Assembly (NCBI GenBank): GCA_012934845.2
Contig: WNNJ02001290.1
Coordinates: 124,001 to 188,000, forward strand
DNA length: 64,000 nt
DNA from: Pomphorhynchus laevis
Taxonomy: Eukaryota; Acanthocephala; Palaeacanthocephala; Echinorhynchida; Pomphorhynchidae
Reading direction: 5' to 3'
A program made the position numbers and the translations under genes. This document shows, piece after piece, positions 1 to 11,170 of the stretch. The first letter of the stretch is position 1, and each line of letters opens with the position of its first letter. The notes under the pieces were generated by a model. The model saw nothing but the letters and a program-made list of their open reading frames with translations, was not told where the DNA came from and ran no database searches.

Positions 1-2679
1 ATGTTTAATCGTTACAATTTAATCGTTCAATGTTATCGGCAATTTTTTATATGTAAAAAAATTATATACGAAATGAATTTCGTATATCTGGGAAATTTGA
101 AAATTTGAAATTTAAATTATAATTATAAATTTAACTTTATATTGATATTTTAATATCAGTGATATCATTGATAAGTGATAATTCTTAATTCGTTCTAGAA
201 TTTAGATATTTTTATTTTTAACTTTAACATATATTTTAAGAACTAAATTAAGAATAAAGAATTTTAAGAACTAAATTTAGCTTTTAATTTTATATGAATT
301 TTAATTGGAGGATAAAATATTTAAAATTACGAATGTGATTTCAAATCAAATATCTTACAAGACATTTACTAATTAAGTAATCCAATTCATTGTACTCTTT
401 TGTATAAAGTATAAAACGGCTTTCGTCTAGTTTCAAAATGTCATTCTATTTGAATTTAAATTTAAAAAGATTTTCGTTTATATATATTTGAAAAAGTATT
501 CAACTTCTTATCATAATTAATTTAAGGATACAATAAACATTTTGATAAATGGCGAAATCAATTGGTGATCATAAGGGTGCAACACTTTAGTGTTCAATAG
601 TTTCGGCTCTCTGGTCGAAATAATTGTCCATATCTACAAATTCTCAACTTCAAACAAGCGGAAAAAATCCGCTTGTTTTCAGTTATTCTCACCGCGTGAT
701 AAGTATGTAACTAATTGTCCTTACCATTTATGCAGTGTTTAACTTTTAAATTCACTAACACAATAATCACCAAATTGTAGTTAATCTATTTACGTCTTAA
801 AATTATTTAACATTAAGATTTAATTAATCTACTATTTTTAAATTTAAACTATTTAAGTCAATTTAATTACTTAAGTAAGGGATTGGTAAGCTTGAGCTCT
901 TTGTGGTCATATTTTCATCTTATTCTGACCTGAAGGGTCGGTCTAATTTATAAAATGTAATAATTTTGTTAAACAAACTTTGTCGATCTGTATATATCAG
1001 CTTCAAATCCAAGCGGCGGGTATAATGAAAATACTCTGCGGGGCGAATTTGGGCCACCGGTTGCCCATATGTGCTTTAGTATTTCAGTTAGCTATGCCAA
1101 TTACTTTTGCGACTAACTATTCATTCTTTTATCGATAACCGATTGTTTAATAAGCACTATAACTCGTTCTCCTTTAATGTACAAATTACTTTACAAAATA
1201 TTCCATATCGTGAAAACAGGATGAAGCATCTAAGTAATTTAATAATCTTAATATAAAAATATAAAATGATCTCCTTAGATTAGTTATTATTCTTAAATAA
1301 CTAATTGTTTGCTACATCTTACTATTATTACTTCAAATAATGTGCTTTAATTTTTGAAGTTAAAAAGTCATTTTAAGTCAATCACCTTTATATCGAATAA
1401 TCTGCATTAAATTTTACTTATTAAATAAGAATACGTGTCTTAATTTCAAAATTAAGTTTTAAGTCGAGAGTATACAAATTAATTCGTAATTTGTACATAT
1501 TACGAATTATAATTTAGATATTTTCTTAACGCGGGGAAAGCCCTATTTGAAATTATAGAGATAATTATTTGAAATTATAAATTCATTTATTAAAAGCAAT
1601 TTTCATTATTTTTATTAATTTACCAAATTAATAATCATATTACCAATAACAATTTTCATTGTTAGTTATTGATTTTTTAATATTATCGATTATGAAATTT
1701 CACTGTTAAATATTTGCTATAAATTACAGAGTAGTACAAATTTAATATTTAATATTTGAATAGAAATATGCTGTGAAAATGAACAATTCCAGAGATAAAA
1801 ACATTGACGATAAACACACCTCGTGTTTTTTAAATTTATAATATTTTTGTTTACTTTGCATGTTTCGTAAGCAACAAAGAATAAAATTACCTAAACATTC
1901 GATACAAATTTTGTTGAAGTTAATTCTAATACAGACCTTTTAAAATGTTTAAAAATAAAATTTACAATTATATTAAATATAAGCGTAAAATATTAAATTT
2001 ACCCCAATAAAATTTATACCCTGAAAAATTATTAATAACATACAATTTACAACAAATAAATTTAATGTAGTTTTGGTCTCTCTCGCATTAAAATATTACA
2101 CCATTTTAAAGTATGCATTAATTGTACCCTATTAAAATATTTGATCCGAAAGAATTTAAAACTATTCTAAATTAATATAGTTATATAAATAACATAAATA
2201 GAAATAAAAAAGAAATATAAAAAACAAAAAAATTAAAGTATGATTTTAAAAAATCAATTGGTTGGCTTACAAATATAAAGATGGGGATGGATATAATGCA
2301 TCCAAGTTATGAAAGTGAGTCAGTAAGTTAGTGGCTTAGCAAGTTCTTTATATAATAAAACTACCAAGCAAATGAATAATAAATTGACAACAATTATTTT
2401 GAGCTTTAAGAAACATATTTGTTAAGAAGGTAATGTTTCGTCGATACAAACCGTAAATCTTGGAATCATTTTTTTATAAAACGATACCCGACAGCTGTAG
2501 AGGCAGATAACGAAGTATTTGTTTCCGGTGTAGATAAATGCATGAAATGTTTTATCAACAGGTATAATCAGCAACATTTAACTGATTCAATTCATAACAT
2601 GTTCTGGCTCAGTATTAAACTTTCATGATGATCCAGCGATATTAGTGTTTATTGTTAAACTATTTATTATGGTTTTTAG
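1..2679. other. AT-rich non-coding stretch
   Basis: No convincing gene is seen. The DNA is mostly A/T runs with frequent stops in all frames. Two local exceptions are a hairpin with 11-bp perfect arms and a 5-nt A loop at 652-678, and a more GC-rich patch at 985-1080. The patch contains a 37-codon ORF (ATG 1025, stop 1136-1138) with a hydrophobic stretch. Neither can be assigned to a family. Confidence 0.6.
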
Positions 2680-3113
2680 GAAATAATGAGAATGTTTGCT
2701 CCGGAATATAAATTAGTTCATTATCCGAGTTTATCACAGGACTCGATGATTACAGAACACTTAAATTCTACGATTTACTATCAAATGGGAGATGGTATTT
2801 TACACAATCGAGGTGATCAAAATGTTCCGATAATAATACTTTTAAATAGAGCAGATAAAATGTGGACTGTATTTATAAGCAATCATGGCAATTTAAATTC
2901 TGGATGGATTTATATAGGAGAAGTATTGAACAATGAATTTACGGGGAAAGATATTTCTTCGCAGGTGAATATATTAGATCACAGTTTAAAGCATATCGTT
3001 GGCAGAAGTCATAAAAATGCATCAGCTATTTTGATAAAATCAAGCAACGCTAAATTCTTTCTCAGAGCTGATTGGATAAGGGTCAATCTATTGATAAATG
3101 TGAGCTTGCCAAG
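2680..3113 (+). CDS. Exon-like ORF, unassigned protein
   Basis: An ORF with ATG at 2686 runs 143 codons to a TAA at 3115-3117. It lies in otherwise stop-rich DNA. It is preceded by a T-rich tract ending in AG (acceptor-like, 2673-2679). Its stop codon overlaps a donor-like AAG/GTAAAT at 3111-3119, so the real coding unit may be an internal exon of about 434 bp, 2680-3113. The product is hydrophilic, with a mixed polar composition and no membrane segment. I do not recognise the family, and no mobile-element domain is apparent. What is seen is the long open frame and two splice-like borders; that it is a host exon is inference. Confidence 0.35.
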
Positions 3114-3117
3114 GTAA

Positions 3118-4254
3118 ATCAGTTATTGCAGCTTTTAAACAGCATTTTATTATTGCATCTTTTTATTATCAAGTAGTATAATATAATATATTATATTATT
3201 TACATTTGATATATATTATTTATAATATATACATAATTTAGTATAATATATTTATATCATACAATATGTATCATTTGATATCACATTATTTGCTGGCATA
3301 ATCTCAATGATCGACTGTACAATGTGTCGGCCCTCATTAACCAGACAATTCTTGTGGGAAGAGAATTACTTTACATGTTACACTAAACAATTAATGTAAC
3401 TGAATATATTGTAATCGATTTGTGCATCTATCTATCCGGTTCCAGATAAATCTATTACTATTTTCACCCACTTTGCAATCTTGTTCTTCATATGCATTTC
3501 TATGTACTACTCTGTTTTATGCGGTGATCCCAAATAAACTTTAAACTTAAGGATATTTATACGAAATCTATAATCTAGTCCTATCTAAAGTTTCAATACT
3601 TTTAGTCGTCGTTTGCTGATACAACACACATCAAATGCATATCATATGTGCTTCATGGAAGAAACATATTTTTAGATATCTGATAAGGGGTAAAGTTGCT
3701 GTCACAAAATATGTCATCGCTACTGGGTCGCCTTACGTAAACCCTTCTGCTAAAAGGGTTTTATCTTGGACAAGTGGTATTGGTCTTTTTGTTACAAATT
3801 TCTCAAAACTTCATATAATGCAGGAAATACGTTTGGGATATAATCAAGCGCGAATTTGGGATTCAGTGTTAAATGCATTACTTGCATTAATTTAAGGCAC
3901 ACATACGCCATTTCGCTACTTAACCTCATATCTAATAGCGTAATTTTCCTCTTCAACACCACCCTTTTAGAAACACACAGCTGTACATTTCCAGCGACAT
4001 CTGCGATTTCGTTTGCAATATTTCGTTAAAATTGCTTTGACCGTGATTTATTTGCCCAGTTCATTCATTCCGATTGTCGGACTTTTTACCTTTTGTCTAA
4101 TGAAACTAATCGGCTTGCGGTCAATGCAATTTAATTCCCTGAACAAATTTCTGCTGTAGCTAATCGGCAGACAAATTTTGGCAATATTATTATATAACAA
4201 TAATATTGTATATTATATGTATTGAGTAATATTGATACAATGCATAATATCATG
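3118..4254. other. AT-rich spacer with possible RNase H-like scrap
   Basis: Mostly non-coding. 3170-3260 is a near-pure A/T palindromic tract. An 86-codon ORF on the plus strand (3635-3895) has no recognisable motif. On the minus strand, about 4190-3990, a short frame reads DRKPISFIRQK, loosely like the TDxKxL segment of LTR-element RNase H. It is interrupted by stops and is too short to classify. Confidence 0.35.
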
Positions 4255-4410
4255 AATTTACTCAAATGATACCATTCCGCGTGAATTTCTTGTAATACAT
4301 ATAAGCCCGACGCGAAAGAATGATGACTGCCGTTTCGTCATCACAATAACTCATCAGTGTCAGATTCTTATCACTACTGAATGCAGAGGAGGACTAGCAG
4401 ACGGCAATCA
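4255..4410 (-). repeat. Hammerhead repeat unit, copy 1
   Basis: First of two direct copies of one repeat, with starts about 312 bp apart (4255 and 4567). The first ~65 bp on the plus strand, including CCATTCCGCGTGAATT and GACGCGAAAGAAT, are nearly identical in both copies. The family is read on the minus strand, where it contains a hammerhead core. A ~310-bp spacing is typical of ribozyme-bearing satellites and small retroelements; that comparison comes from established knowledge of hammerhead satellites, not from a search. Confidence 0.75.
4326..4408 (-). ncRNA. Hammerhead ribozyme, type III, complete core
   Basis: Read on the minus strand. The 5' arm ATTGCCGTC (4400-4408) pairs with CGGCAGT after GAAA to give a 7-bp stem III, including the A15.1-U16.1 pair. 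Cleavage would follow the GUC. A stem I hairpin of about 42 nt follows, with ends UGCUAG/CUGACA pairing in 5 of 6 positions. Then come CTGATGAG (4350-4357), stem II GUUA/UGAC (one G.U) and CGAAAC (4332-4337). All invariant core boxes are present and in the right order. The large stem I with an internal bulge fits natural hammerheads that use loop contacts. Self-cleavage is predicted, not shown. Confidence 0.8.
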
Positions 4411-4564
4411 ACGAATAAATCATGTGAATGATGTACTAGAAAATTTCTAGTAACATAATCTAGAGTGCTGAATTAGCACTACAATAGCTTCACCAAATAG
4501 GAGCATTAGCTAAAAAGTACTGGCAAATGCAAGCACAAGGTATCTATATATCCGCTTACTCTGA
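4411..4564. other. Spacer between hammerhead repeat copies
   Basis: About 155 bp that joins repeat copy 1 to copy 2. It would make up the rest of a ~312-bp monomer if the two copies are a true tandem. It contains a short palindrome around 4438-4452 and no open frame. Confidence 0.45.
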
Positions 4565-4729
4565 TATGAATTTACTCAAATGATACCATTCCGCGTGAAT
4601 TTCTTGTAATACATATAAGCCCGACGCGAAAGAATGACGACTGCCGTTTCGTCATCTCAATGACTCATCAGTGCCAGATTCTTATCACTACTGGATGCAG
4701 AAGAGGACTAGTGCTAGTCCTCTTCTGCA
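4565..4729 (-). ncRNA. Hammerhead repeat copy 2, 5' arm replaced by palindrome
   Basis: On the minus strand CTGATGAG (4664-4671) is followed by a perfect 4-bp stem II (GUCA/UGAC) and CGAAACGGCAGTC. The core is therefore kept, and stem II is better paired than in copy 1. The 5' arm of stem III, expected beyond stem I, is absent. Instead the sequence turns back on itself in a perfect inverted repeat with 16-bp arms (4696-4711 and 4714-4729) separated by 2 bp. The copy therefore ends in a fold-back junction and probably cannot form the full ribozyme alone. Confidence 0.65.
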
Positions 4730-5280
4730 GTAATATTGATACATTGCAGTATTACAATAATATATAATATTATATATAATATCATATAATATAACATATT
4801 AATGCATATATCAGAACATACAATAATATATTATGATATATTATTGTATTATGATATATTAACATGAGTTAACAAATTAACTCATGACATTGAGTAATTA
4901 AATGCTTTATTCATTGCTGATATTTGCTTTAAAATTCTGTTGAATTTTAAGGCGGACTAATCTGAACTAAGTAATTTGTTTATATTCTTAGTTATTCATA
5001 TTATGCTATTTTATAATATACAACTTTATTAACTATTTGTTATGGCATTTGTAAATTTTAATTATGTACGTTATAAAAAAAATCAGATTTGATTTGATTT
5101 TCAAGTGAGAAAATTCAATTTGGTTTGAAATATATAATTTGTCAGAATTGATGGAAACAAATTAAATTCGTTAATTGAAAGCTTTTTACATTTTTGATGA
5201 TGCGTTGTAATATCTACTATTAATATTATATATTTTAATATTAATAATAATTATATATTATTTAATGAATTTTCTCAAGA
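4730..5280. other. AT-rich spacer
   Basis: Poly-A/T sequence with repeated ATAATATATTA blocks (4735-4865). No gene or RNA fold is supported. Confidence 0.5.
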
Positions 5281-5282
5281 TA

Positions 5283-5420
5283 GAGTGAGACCATTCCGCG
5301 TGAATTACGTTAATAAACATTTATGCTAGACGCGGAAGAACAACAATAACAGTAACAAGTACCATTCTGCCATCACAATGACTCATCAGTCCCAAATTTC
5401 TCCCAATGGGAAGGATACTA
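5283..5420 (-). ncRNA. Diverged hammerhead repeat copy 3
   Basis: It shares the flank CCATTCCGCGTGAATT (5291-5306) and the GACGCGGAAGAA block with the other copies. On the minus strand CTGATGAG (5382-5389) is kept, and stem II GUCA/UGGC still pairs through a G.U. The GAAA box has become AGAA and the upstream stem III arm is imperfect. Stem I can form UCCCA/UGGGA. It is likely an inactive relative. Confidence 0.55.
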
Positions 5421-5524
5421 ATTTATCTCTTATTAATATTATAATATTATAATATATTATTAATATAATAATTTATAAGATAAATAATAATTTTAACAAT
5501 CATTTAAATCATGAAAAAGAAGAA

Positions 5525-5640
5525 CGATAACGGTAATAAGTATCGTTTCGTCATCCTAACGACTTATCAGTCCCAGATCCCTCTCAGTGGGATCTGGGAC
5601 TGATGAGTCATTGTTATCGTTGTTCTTCCGCGTCTGGCTT
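5525..5640 (-). ncRNA. Inverted hammerhead pair (copies 4 and 5)
   Basis: A 21-bp inverted repeat, 5561-5581 against 5589-5609 with one mismatch, joins two oppositely oriented copies. The minus-strand copy keeps CGAAAC but reads CTGATAAG, changing a core G. The plus-strand copy keeps CTGATGAG (5600-5607) but lacks about 30 nt covering the rest of stem II and the GAAA box before it rejoins the shared TTCTTCCGCG flank. Neither half keeps every core base. The head-to-head arrangement repeats the fold-back seen at 4696-4729. Confidence 0.6.
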
Positions 5641-5775
5641 AAATAATTGTTAAATGATTATTATTTATTATAATATAAATAAATGTGTTTAACAATAGTT
5701 ATTATTAAATATTCTCGAGTTATTTCAACTAATATATTATCATATTATATATAATTTGATATTTCAAGACTACTG

Positions 5776-6471
5776 GTGCAAAGAAAATACATTTACAATA
5801 GTTCACCCGAGCCACGCAAGTCTTCTGCCGAATACCTTCGTAAATATGTATTTAAATTTAAGAAATCTGCCGGATTATGGGAGAGCTATAATATAATGGT
5901 TTTTGTTCATTACTTTACTAACGTTAGTACAGTGGAAGTATCCATACATCACAAATGTCCTGATTCGCACAGCGTATCATTTGCCTTACACGAGAGAAAT
6001 AATGTATTTACAGCACCTTTGGTGTACTTTTATCCCAATTTTCAACACAATTGTACTCAATATGTTGAAGTTTACAGCTATTCTGACATCACGTTTACAG
6101 TTGACTGGAATTATAAAACCACCGCCTTCAATTGGATATACATTGTCGTAACATTTTTGATTTGTCAACTTGCTAATCAGACTATACTGTTTATGATGCT
6201 TGATCCGTTTTTCTCATTTCAGAATTATTCAGTAATCATCGTTGCCTTAATTTGTGTGACAAGTTGTATCCAATCTCTTGCAGTCGATGTAATTCTATTT
6301 GCTTTCAATTCAAGCTCCACTAAATTAAATCTAACTAAAATATACACAATTTTATCGTGCTTTAGACTAATTCTAGTCGACACGTACGTATTCCCTTTTA
6401 TCACGCTCATCACTATCCCGAGTATGATCTTATTTTCATGTCTGATCTGTTTACTTCGAAAATCGATATAA
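5776..6471 (+). CDS. Multi-span membrane protein, unassigned
   Basis: Open frame of 231 codons. It begins with a GTG, so translation must start at the in-frame ATG 5896 or the frame must be entered by splicing (an AG lies at 5800-5801). The first ~110 residues are polar with possible N-glycosylation sites (NCT, NVS). Then come at least three strongly hydrophobic segments at roughly residues 118-142, 152-175 and 190-226, ending in a short basic tail before TAA. I recognise no family. It stops 256 bp before the left arm of the 1.07-kb inverted repeat. It could be the broken 5' part of a larger receptor- or transporter-like gene. Confidence 0.4.
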   Translation: MQRKYIYNSSPEPRKSSAEYLRKYVFKFKKSAGLWESYNIMVFVHYFTNVSTVEVSIHHKCPDSHSVSFALHERNNVFTAPLVYFYPNFQHNCTQYVEVYSYSDITFTVDWNYKTTAFNWIYIVVTFLICQLANQTILFMMLDPFFSFQNYSVIIVALICVTSCIQSLAVDVILFAFNSSSTKLNLTKIYTILSCFRLILVDTYVFPFITLITIPSMILFSCLICLLRKSI

Positions 6472-6726
6472 ATGACGATTTAAACGAATTTTAATGCAAA
6501 TTAAATTCTGATTAAATTTAATTTAATTAGATTTAATTAATTTAAATTTAAATAAAAATTTAATTAATTAATTTAATTTAACTAAATTTAATTTAATTAA
6601 ATTTAATTAAATTAAATTTTATTAACTTTCAGGCTGGATGATAAAGCGTAAGCATTAACACTAAGTTATTGTGTATATATGTAGCATCTCAACATACATC
6701 GACGAATAAAACTTAAAAATCCAGTG
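6472..6726. other. Low-complexity A/T tract
   Basis: 6480-6620 is an almost pure TTTAATTAAATT-type alternation. The rest is unremarkable. No gene is seen. Confidence 0.6.
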
Positions 6727-7800
6727 ATAATTTTAAATGCAAACTATTCAATATTTTTTGATATAAATATTTTTATTATTTTTTATGAAATCTTAACATT
6801 AGGGCACACTAATAGCTATAGACATCCATCACTGGCATCATTATAATAATAATTAAAATCAAGTAAAATTTTTAAATTCTTATAATTAATATTTAATTCA
6901 TATTGAATACTTTCTTGTTCAATATTGCTAGTATGCAGCAAATGGATCTTCTGAAATTTAAAGATGTGATCCATGAATTGTACATACATTTCGTATAGTT
7001 ATATTATAAATTACACTTATTTTTTAATCAAATTATATGCAAGAATTGTATTGATATAAATTGAACTATTAATTTTTAACCTTTAATCGATTAATTTTAT
7101 TTTAAATCTCAATTTTAAATTTTAACTTGATTAAAATTAATTAGTTCACTAATTAGATAGAATTAGTGAACTAATTCTATCTAATTAATTCGTAGATAAG
7201 AAGATAACGCATATTATTTTTATGAATAACAGACAATTTTACAAATTTCATGAGAGGAAATACGCCATTAGAATGTATTTTGTCCTTTTGATATGTTGGG
7301 TCGAGAAACAGGGCCGAAACCAAATTACATTGCAGTTTCTCCTGATGACATCTAATCCTTATTCTGATACATTTTCTGTTATTTATTAGTCAATTCATAT
7401 AAAGTGACTTTTATTTAAAATTTCAATTTTTTATTTTAACTTGATATAAATATAAATTATAAAATATTATATAATTATTTATTATTTATTTTTATATAAG
7501 GTATAAAATACGTGGACTCATGTAGATGATCTGATTTCTTCTATTCGTCTTGAAGAAATTAATTATTTTTTTTGTTTTATTTTTTTCGAAATTAAATTAA
7601 ATTAATTAATAATTTTAAATTATTCGAAACAATATATTTTAAATTTTACGATTAAATATTTGTGATTAAAGAGCACTCATTTATTATTATCACCTACTAT
7701 TTTTAACCCGTCGATTTTATACTAAAAATCCATATAAGATAATAATTAAAATCCATATAAAATAATATATATATATTATCTCTATGGAGATTATAAACAT
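6727..7800 (+). repeat. Left arm of 1.07-kb inverted repeat
   Basis: The reverse complement of 16573-17647, followed by eye from its outer end (ATAATTTTAAATGC) to its inner end (TTATAAACAT), with only scattered differences. Within it, 7240-7420 is an antisense copy of a PLE 3' end, and 7140-7195 is a short internal palindrome around TTAGTTCACTAATT. Arm length and similarity suggest either terminal repeats of a large element or a recent inverted duplication. Confidence 0.85.
7240..7560 (-). mobile_element. Penelope-like element 3' end (fragment)
   Basis: On the minus strand this matches the sequence around the stop codon and 3' UTR of the PLE remnant at 62381-62520. Shared blocks include GAATTGACTAATAA, GTATCAGAATAAGG, TCATCAGGAG, TATCGGCCC and CGACCCAACATA. 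The GIY-YIG coding part is missing; an AT-rich block and GTAGACTCA-type motif precede the tail instead. It is therefore probably an internally deleted derivative. Confidence 0.6.
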
Positions 7801-8459
7801 AATGTACATTTGCGGGAGTCCCGTTTTTAAATTTTAGCAGTCATTTTTTCAGCATTTAGCTATATTGAATACAAATAATTTTAGATTTTTGCTTGATTAA
7901 AAATTTTAAATGACGAAATATAACAATTGCCTAAATAATTTAATATACCAATTGCTAGTTAATGTGTCGGGTTGTGATGATACAGCTCATTTTCATATCG
8001 GTCATGTAAATCGATATACATTTGATTTACATTTGAATCGATTTACATTTAAATATTTTACATTTTCATATTTCCTTTAAATCGATTTACATTTGTAAAT
8101 CGATCATGCATAATCTCAGAAAGCTGGTATTCCACTTGCAAGGTAGTTTTCATGATTCTTTCTAGTGTTATGTATCTGGAACATTTTACGAAAAAGATCG
8201 AAATAAAAATTCATACTCCAAGCAGAGTACACATATCGAAATAGAAAATTTATCAATTAAAATTTGTTATACAGCGATCGAAATGAAAACTACATTATCA
8301 AAACGAAACTCTAAACCCAATTAATCGAAAAATAGACAAGTCGGAAAATGAAATAAGCACCAACATAAGATATTTCCAATCAACATATCGAAACTGTTTA
8401 AAATTTAACTCGAAATGAGATACAGACTAGTCAAAATTGTATCAATCCGTACACCCCAG
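7801..8459. other. Inner flank of inverted repeat, short motif repeats
   Basis: 8005-8105 repeats AATCGATTTACATTT several times. 8180-8430 repeats variants of ATCGAAAT at irregular intervals. No gene is seen. Confidence 0.5.
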
Positions 8460-9870
8460 GACATTATTTGATTTCTACCACAGCAAATTAGCACCATATA
8501 TACTCCGCTGGTCGTGACAGAGTTTTATATGAATCGATTTCCTACACACTTATAGAGGCACTATTACGCTACAGTCAATCCCTTCTTGGTGTGGTTTTCA
8601 GGGGTAGGGGCTTGTTAGCCCCTATTCTGAATTCCTGGAATCTATTACTAAGACTCCAAATTCCATACGTCAGGAAGAAGATCGATTTTTTTAGATAAAG
8701 TAGATCGCCTTCATAACGCTGTTCGCCTCAACTTTCAACATAACTGATATTAATGTCGCAAGACGAATATATTTAACCAAATAGAATCCGGTGGCATTTT
8801 CCAATATTTTCACCCCATTTCGATTCAAAACCCGCAATCATTAAAATTCTAAAATCCGTGATCATTTGGTTATGAGAAATTTTCTTCCACTATTTTTTCA
8901 TGGGTAAATCAGTGATTCAGTTAGTAGTAGTAGATAAAGTGCCTAGTCTTCCCGCCGCCTTTGACCCCATTTCCATTCCCTTTGTTATCTCCTCTCTCAT
9001 ATCCCCGGGTTGGCTGCGATAACTGTTAACAAGATGAAAATATTTTGTATATCAAGCGCTTCTACTATGATGACGACACTGATGTGTGATAGCTATGCGC
9101 AATTACTGTTTACCTCAAGGCTCCCCACAAACTCCAATCTTGTACTTGGCCGCCTCCATTATTCTTCTTAAAGCTCTAATGCATGACATACATCTGGTGA
9201 TAAATAATAATGATACCACCATCTTGTTTTTATATGTAGTCTCTAAAATCATACAATTCTTTTTGAGATTAAAAGTCTAGCTAACCTCGTTAAACCTCCT
9301 TCTTAATCCATCTAAAACCCAGGTGTTCGTTTTTAATAGTACCCCCACAACAAGGAAAAAGTCAAAGAGATTGGCAATCTCAGCATATCCTCCATTATGA
9401 CAAATCATCCATCCACTTCCTTTACACATCGAATAAACTAGCTGTGTTTCGCCATTTCAGTGAACTGGACCACCGGATTTGACTTGAATAAATGTAAGTG
9501 TTCTGAATAGATTACCATGTAGCCAGTGTATGTTATTAAGAAAAAATTCAGGTGCGTTTCTTGTGTACTTAACCTATCTAGATAGGACGTTCTCTGAACA
9601 AAGACTAAGATTTCTCAAGCACCTTAAGTCATTAAGACTTCTCAAATCAGTTTCGATTTCTCTCAAGTCCCATCGTGAGGCGCGATTGGGACTTTAGATG
9701 TGCGGCAGACCCTTAGTGGCTTAATCGCTGGTGAAAGCTTGCGAGGGCTGATTCCTTTAAAGATTGAGAACTGACTTTACAAGGTAGAGAATCTAAATTC
9801 AACTAATTTCGTTATTCAACTCTTTTTTATTCCTTGCATGTTATTATTAAGAAAATTGTTATTATTACCC
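8460..9870 (+). pseudogene. Decayed R1-like LINE ORF2 and 3' end
   Basis: Collinear with the ORF2 of the element at 11713-15632 but heavily broken. 8580-8620 matches the PWCDFRSRDL segment. 9086-9280 keeps CLPQGSPQTPILYLAAS, the counterpart of the GVPQGSPLSP reverse-transcriptase motif. The YADD box has become NNNDTT, so it is catalytically dead. The copy ends at 9835-9870 with the family's 3' tail of TTATTA-type repeats. Confidence 0.75.
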
Positions 9871-11170
9871 AGCATGATTTACTTCACACAGATGAAAAGC
9901 ATTAAACATACAATTATATTGTATTTACTTATATTGTACTCTTAGTTACTCATGAATGTAAGTTTGGCCATCCAGAGAGGCAACGCAGCCAGTGTTCTCG
10001 CGACATCTGACGGAGGTAGACTGTTGCTGACAAATAGCTGACAACTATCACACTGATAACAACTAATTTCAATTTGTTTTTAAATATTTGAACGCTATTT
10101 ATCAATTGTATTTATTAAAAAAATATATATTGTTATAAAATAGTAAAATATTCGCAAGTATTAATATATTATCTAACAGTCTTAAATAAAGTTAGGAAGT
10201 TATCCTTTTGATACATCGTCTGTATCATCCCTCTGATACAGACGATGTATCATAATAAGGATTAGTGGTCGCCAGGAGTAACTGCTTTATTTAATTTTCT
10301 TTATTATAATAAATATGGTATTATTTTAAATATGGTATTATTTATTATAATATGATCTTGTGCTTATATCTTTTGGTTCATATTTGCTTATATGATCTTT
10401 TTCTTTTAACATAGTTATTACAACAGTATCATGTCAATCATAATTACTAAATTTGTGCCAAATTCGTAATTATTTACAATCAAACAATACAGAATGTAAT
10501 CATCGATTAAAATTACTAATTAAAATTATGTAGATCTTCTAAAGTATTTCATGTGAGTTAAAATATCCATAATTTTTTTAATGAATCTACACGATTTATC
10601 TGAATAATTTTATTTTATATATTCTAAATATAAGATAAATATAAATGTTTATATATAAATATTTAATAGAAGATAAATTCAATTTCAATTGTGTAAATTA
10701 AATACTATGTTTATCGAATGAAAAATTAATATTTATAAAACTACATGTATCCATGGAATATTTAAATTTTGTTGCACGTAAATCATACATTAACATTTAT
10801 GTAAAATAAAAGAAATAAATGAAATTAAAAATTAATGTCAATTTAATAGTTGATTAAAACTTAATGTCAGTTATTATCAATTTAACTTGAAATTAAATTA
10901 ATATAAAAATGAATGTAATATTATCGATTAATATAAATATCGATTTTGATATTTTAATTAAATTAATTTCTGAATAAAAAATATAATTTTATCTATTTCA
11001 ACATTATATTATAATGAAATTTTATACTTAAATTGTGAATTTGGTGTAAGAAAACAGTGTCCACTTAAAAAGTACTTTTTGATTTTACTTTGAAATATTA
11101 AAATTATGTGGATATTCTAAAGCATTTTATGTGAGTTAAAATATCTATTAAAGTATATGCTACAAATTTA
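9871..11170. other. AT-rich spacer with a perfect palindrome
   Basis: Non-coding, very AT-rich. A perfect inverted repeat with 19-bp arms and a 6-nt loop (10209-10227 / 10234-10252) is the only structured feature. TAGTTACTCATGAATG and neighbouring sequence around 9950-10040 is less AT-rich but not open. Confidence 0.55.

Noticed and set aside
985-1140. Mitochondrial or rRNA-derived insert in the GC-richer patch
   Set aside because: No conserved rRNA or tRNA segment could be matched by eye.
3635-3895. 86-codon ORF as a gene
   Set aside because: No motif, no splice or start context, and the length is within chance for this composition.
5589-5640. A plus-strand hammerhead starting with CTGATGAG at 5600
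   Set aside because: About 30 nt including part of stem II and the GAAA box are deleted; only the first box and stem I side remain.
7300-7370. GGGCCGAAAC followed by CTGATGA in the antisense PLE tail, similar to the SINE core
   Set aside because: The flanking bases do not pair (GGGCC against CATCT) and the second helix is missing; the resemblance may be chance or very old.
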